From positions 1 through 64,000 of the forward strand of contig JAFSNR010000024.1 in the NCBI GenBank assembly GCA_017443345.1: DNA of 64,000 nucleotides, in the 5' to 3' direction. This document shows positions 61,039-64,000 of this stretch, one piece after another. The notes under the pieces are model-generated. The model ran no database searches and was not told the DNA's origin. It saw only the letters and a list, made by a program, of their open reading frames with translations. The DNA is from Prevotella sp. (GTDB lineage Bacteria; Bacteroidota; Bacteroidia; Bacteroidales; Bacteroidaceae). The position numbers and the translations under genes were made by a program. Within the stretch, counting starts at the first letter, position 1. Each line of letters opens with the position of its first letter.

Positions 61039-64000
61039 TTATTTGACTGCTTCCTTGAATTCAATCTCAATGATTCCGAGTTTGTTACTCTTCGAAGCCT
61101 TTGTGCTGACGGTCTTCTTGGCGGCCAACTCTGTCATATCGCCGAAAGCTTCCTTCACGGTGGCTGGGCCAATCATACGCACCTTATAAGTATCGCTCTT
61201 GACGGGCTTTTCAATCTGACAATAAGCATAGCCGAGTGACTTGTCTGTATAGCCTGTCCACACCACAGTGCCATCGGCAGTCGTAATCTCCAGTGGATAG
61301 CTGGTTTTACGGAATCCGTCCATACGGAAGGCTATCTGACTGATGGCAGCGGGGCGCTCCAGGGTGACGGTAATCTCAGAGTTCTGAAGCATGCCATCGC
61401 TGAACCACTTGGTAGCCTCGTTATCATCATAGATATACTCAATATTCTTGGTATCACTCGGGGAGGTAACAGATTTAATTGCTACCGTCTTCAGATGGTC
61501 GCGATAAGAAGGAGTGGCAGGCGTCTCACCACGGCTGAGATCCATTGGCAAAGCGTTCTGCCATGCAGCCTCGATAGGCTGGCCACTGGCATCTGTATAG
61601 AAACCGTCCTTGAATGGCGTAGCTACGGTGGTAGTGCTGATGGTGGCAGGCTTGAAACCCTTGGCATTGGCAGTGATAGAGATGTTGCCAGCCTTAATGG
61701 TGCTGCGGACCATCACACGACAGATACCAGCCTCAACAGGCAACTCCTTGCTCAATACACGGTAACCATTGACTGAGTCAGCAGGTACACCACTCAATCC
61801 ACCAATCCATTCACCTTCACCCTTCAGATTGAAGGTGATGGCATCATGTGCCAGCGGACAGCGACGCCCCTTGGCATCCACAATCTCCACATCAGCCATA
61901 CGAATATCCACTCCATCGGCACGGAACTGCTGAGGAGCTTCCACCCAGGTCATCTTGATAGCAGCAGGCTTGCCCACTGTCTCGATGCTATGGCGGCTGA
62001 TCTCCTTGCCACCACGACGACTGATGGCCTCCAGCTTACCAGCCTCGAACTGAACCTCGTCGAAGGTGAAGAGGAAGGTCTCACTACGTTTACCCTTACC
62101 GAGACTCTTACCATTGAGCAACAGTTCTACCTCATCACCCGTAGAGATGACATAGACGGGCTTCTTGACACTTGGCTCGTAGTTCCAATGACCAACGATA
62201 TAGGTATGATTCTTCTCTGTATCTACCCATCCGTCCCACATCACCTGATGGGTGAAATAGCTGTCCTTAGGGATACGCATGGCATCGACATCACCACTCG
62301 TACGGTAGTTTACCTCACCACGGTAGTGGGTATTCGTATCAGAGAAGATGATTTTAGCTCCTCCGCTATTGACACGCTTACCCTGTCCAGGACGTGCCAT
62401 CCAGTATTCATTCCAACGAATGACGTTCTCCTTGGCAAAACCATCCTGATTATGATTATAGCTGACGGCTACTGAACCACGGAACAGACGCCCCTCGCCC
62501 TCCTTGTGATTCGGATAGCTCCACTCGTCCCAATAATAGCGGATACCCTCGTCGCGACAGTATTCCATCATAAACATGGGTTTGGTGGCACTCTTGTTCA
62601 CGTAGAGCATCTCACCACCATATTCGGCCACCTTGGAGTCAAGCATGTTTCGCGAGCCGATGGCACGTCCTCCGTTAGGGTCATACTGATCTCGGATGGC
62701 CTTCATCTCAGTCATGTGCTCTTCAGAGATCTGGTTGTTGCCACACTCATAGAAGAGGATACTTGGGTTATTTTTATTATAGATGATGGCATCGCGCATC
62801 AGCTCTGTACGCTGTCCCCAGCGACGGTCTGTCACATCTTTCTCGGAGTCACCTGCAGGCATGGCCTGGATGAGTCCCAGACGATCGAACGACTCGATAT
62901 CCTGTTTCATGGGGGTGACGTGCATCCAACGGTAGAAGTTGCCGTTGCCTTTCAGAACCAGACCATTGCTATAATCACTCATCCAGGCAGGGATGGAGAT
63001 ACCCACGGCTGGCCACTCATTAGTAGAGCGCTGGGCAAAGCCTTTGAGTTGGATGACACGGTCGTTGAGATATACCATTCCGTTTTTGAATTCTGTCTTG
63101 CGGAAACCTGTTGTCGTTGTCGTCTCGTCCACACACTTGCCATCAATCAGCAACTGCGTCTTCACATCATACAGGAAGCCATAGCCCCAAGACCAGAAGT
63201 GCAGTCCTGAAACTTTCTGAGAAGCACGGCAAACAGCAGTCTTACCTGGCTCAACCGTCACGGCCTGTCCTGTAAAACTGGCTACCTGTTTGCCTCCTCT
63301 CTCATAAACCAAAACTTTGTATGAAACCTTTTGCGCATTCTGTGATTCGTTCATGACCTCCGACTCGGCATTAATCACTGCCGTACGGCCCTTGACATCA
63401 TGTTGTGTGGCATAGATGTAGACACCTGTGGTCTTCAGGTTGGTGTAGAGTGGCAGCGTCTGATAGACATCGTCATACATGACGTGCAGCCACACGTTCT
63501 TATTAATGCCGCCATAGTTGCAGAAGAAGTTGCGGTCGTTCCACTGGAAACCGCTTTTGGTCTCCTTCTGGTATTTCTCGTTCCAGGTAGCCTTGTGCTC
63601 GCGGTATTTCCAACTGTTATCTACATAGACTGCCAGCACATTGTCGCCGTCCTTCTTGATATAGGGTGTCAGGTCGAAACCGAAGGCCATTACGCCATTG
63701 TCGCCCCACCCTAACTCTTTTCCGTTCAGGAAGGCACGGGCACCGAAGCGCACGCCCTCGAACTCGATGAAGAACTTCTTACCCTTTTTCAACGGCTCGG
63801 GCAGCACGAAGTGCTTACGATACCACATCGTTGTGTCGCTGAGGTCGTCGATGCGCTTGGCAAAGGCCTCTGTCTGATTGAACGACCAGGGAAGTGTGAC
63901 CTGCTGCCACTGAGTGTCGTTGCAACGGGTACCGGAACTACTTTTGTCTGCCCCTACTTTTACCAGCCATCCCGCGTTGAAGTTAAAGCGGTCGCCGGCA
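61039..64000 (-). CDS. Glycoside hydrolase family 2 protein, 5' end outside window
   Basis: At least 987 aa; the frame remains open to the window edge (AGDRFNFNAGWLVKVGAD precedes the first internal Met at 63828), so the N terminus is missing. The sugar-binding domain (MWYRKHFVLP, VWLHVMYDDVY) and Ig-like domain are followed by a TIM barrel with MMEYCRDEG holding the probable nucleophile Glu. A DUF4982-like domain and a C-terminal F5/8-type (discoidin-like) domain follow. Where family members have Gly-Asn-Glu, this protein has YECGNNQ: the acid/base Glu position reads Asn (62734-62736), and the nearest Glu is three residues earlier. It may use that residue or be non-hydrolytic. It is first in the visible part of the second pectin operon. 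Confidence 0.85.
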   Translation of the reverse strand, partial: AGDRFNFNAGWLVKVGADKSSSGTRCNDTQWQQVTLPWSFNQTEAFAKRIDDLSDTTMWYRKHFVLPEPLKKGKKFFIEFEGVRFGARAFLNGKELGWGDNGVMAFGFDLTPYIKKDGDNVLAVYVDNSWKYREHKATWNEKYQKETKSGFQWNDRNFFCNYGGINKNVWLHVMYDDVYQTLPLYTNLKTTGVYIYATQHDVKGRTAVINAESEVMNESQNAQKVSYKVLVYERGGKQVASFTGQAVTVEPGKTAVCRASQKVSGLHFWSWGYGFLYDVKTQLLIDGKCVDETTTTTGFRKTEFKNGMVYLNDRVIQLKGFAQRSTNEWPAVGISIPAWMSDYSNGLVLKGNGNFYRWMHVTPMKQDIESFDRLGLIQAMPAGDSEKDVTDRRWGQRTELMRDAIIYNKNNPSILFYECGNNQISEEHMTEMKAIRDQYDPNGGRAIGSRNMLDSKVAEYGGEMLYVNKSATKPMFMMEYCRDEGIRYYWDEWSYPNHKEGEGRLFRGSVAVSYNHNQDGFAKENVIRWNEYWMARPGQGKRVNSGGAKIIFSDTNTHYRGEVNYRTSGDVDAMRIPKDSYFTHQVMWDGWVDTEKNHTYIVGHWNYEPSVKKPVYVISTGDEVELLLNGKSLGKGKRSETFLFTFDEVQFEAGKLEAISRRGGKEISRHSIETVGKPAAIKMTWVEAPQQFRADGVDIRMADVEIVDAKGRRCPLAHDAITFNLKGEGEWIGGLSGVPADSVNGYRVLSKELPVEAGICRVMVRSTIKAGNISITANAKGFKPATISTTTVATPFKDGFYTDASGQPIEAAWQNALPMDLSRGETPATPSYRDHLKTVAIKSVTSPSDTKNIEYIYDDNEATKWFSDGMLQNSEITVTLERPAAISQIAFRMDGFRKTSYPLEITTADGTVVWTGYTDKSLGYAYCQIEKPVKSDTYKVRMIGPATVKEAFGDMTELAAKKTVSTKASKSNKLGIIEIEFKEAVK

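Overview
The window comes from a Bacteroidota chromosome, most likely Prevotella or a close relative. The evidence is promoters with the TAnnTTTG -7 box and a TTTG/TTG about 20 bp upstream, an adjacent SusC/SusD-type pair, BspA-type leucine-rich repeats, DUF4468, and proteins ending in a Gly-Arg-x(n)-Lys-Gly-Leu-Tyr-Ile-x-Asn-Gly-Lys-Lys type tail. No rRNA, tRNA or CRISPR array is visible. The 5' end of the last gene lies outside the window, and the first 128 bases hold the tail of a broken phage-type gene.

Left part (1-18.9 kb): a HAD phosphatase; a three-gene envelope cluster (DUF4468 protein, beta-barrel protein, metallophosphoesterase lipoprotein); a family 9 glycoside hydrolase; and a run starting with a TPR/SpoIIE-type phosphatase that continues without a gap into cobalamin genes (cbiA, cbiP, cobU, cobT). 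Next comes a surface-glycan cluster: a glycosyltransferase; a fused cytidylyltransferase plus CobD-like PLP enzyme; an ornithine-cyclodeaminase-like dehydrogenase; a LicD phosphotransferase; and a flippase. My reading is that these build and attach a phospho-amino-alcohol to a surface glycan.

Middle part (19-46 kb): seven minus-strand genes with 9-15 bp gaps look like a single 27-kb operon. In transcription order they are three giant secreted multi-module proteins (1862, 1815 and 2807 aa, the last with an embedded SGNH/CE6-type esterase), a family 9 pectate lyase, a BspA-type LRR lipoprotein, then SusC and SusD. This is an unusual pectin-utilisation locus.

Right part (46-64 kb): a Rpn-type nuclease gene; an operon of PL11 rhamnogalacturonan lyase, family 2 beta-glycosidase and an orphan GltD-like flavoprotein; a DUF3791/DUF3990 three-gene module; a MITE-like element; and a second pectin operon (GH2, NodB-type deacetylase, PL4-like rhamnogalacturonan lyase, GH2, SGNH esterase). 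Two sequence elements link distant loci. A 39-bp element with two ATGGA direct repeats 20 bp apart sits upstream of both the giant operon and the PL11 operon. A separate palindrome around the -33 box sits upstream of both the Rpn gene and the DUF3791/DUF3990 module. Together the enzymes would attack rhamnogalacturonan I and homogalacturonan outside the cell, remove acetyl groups, import oligosaccharides through SusCD and trim them with exo-glycosidases.
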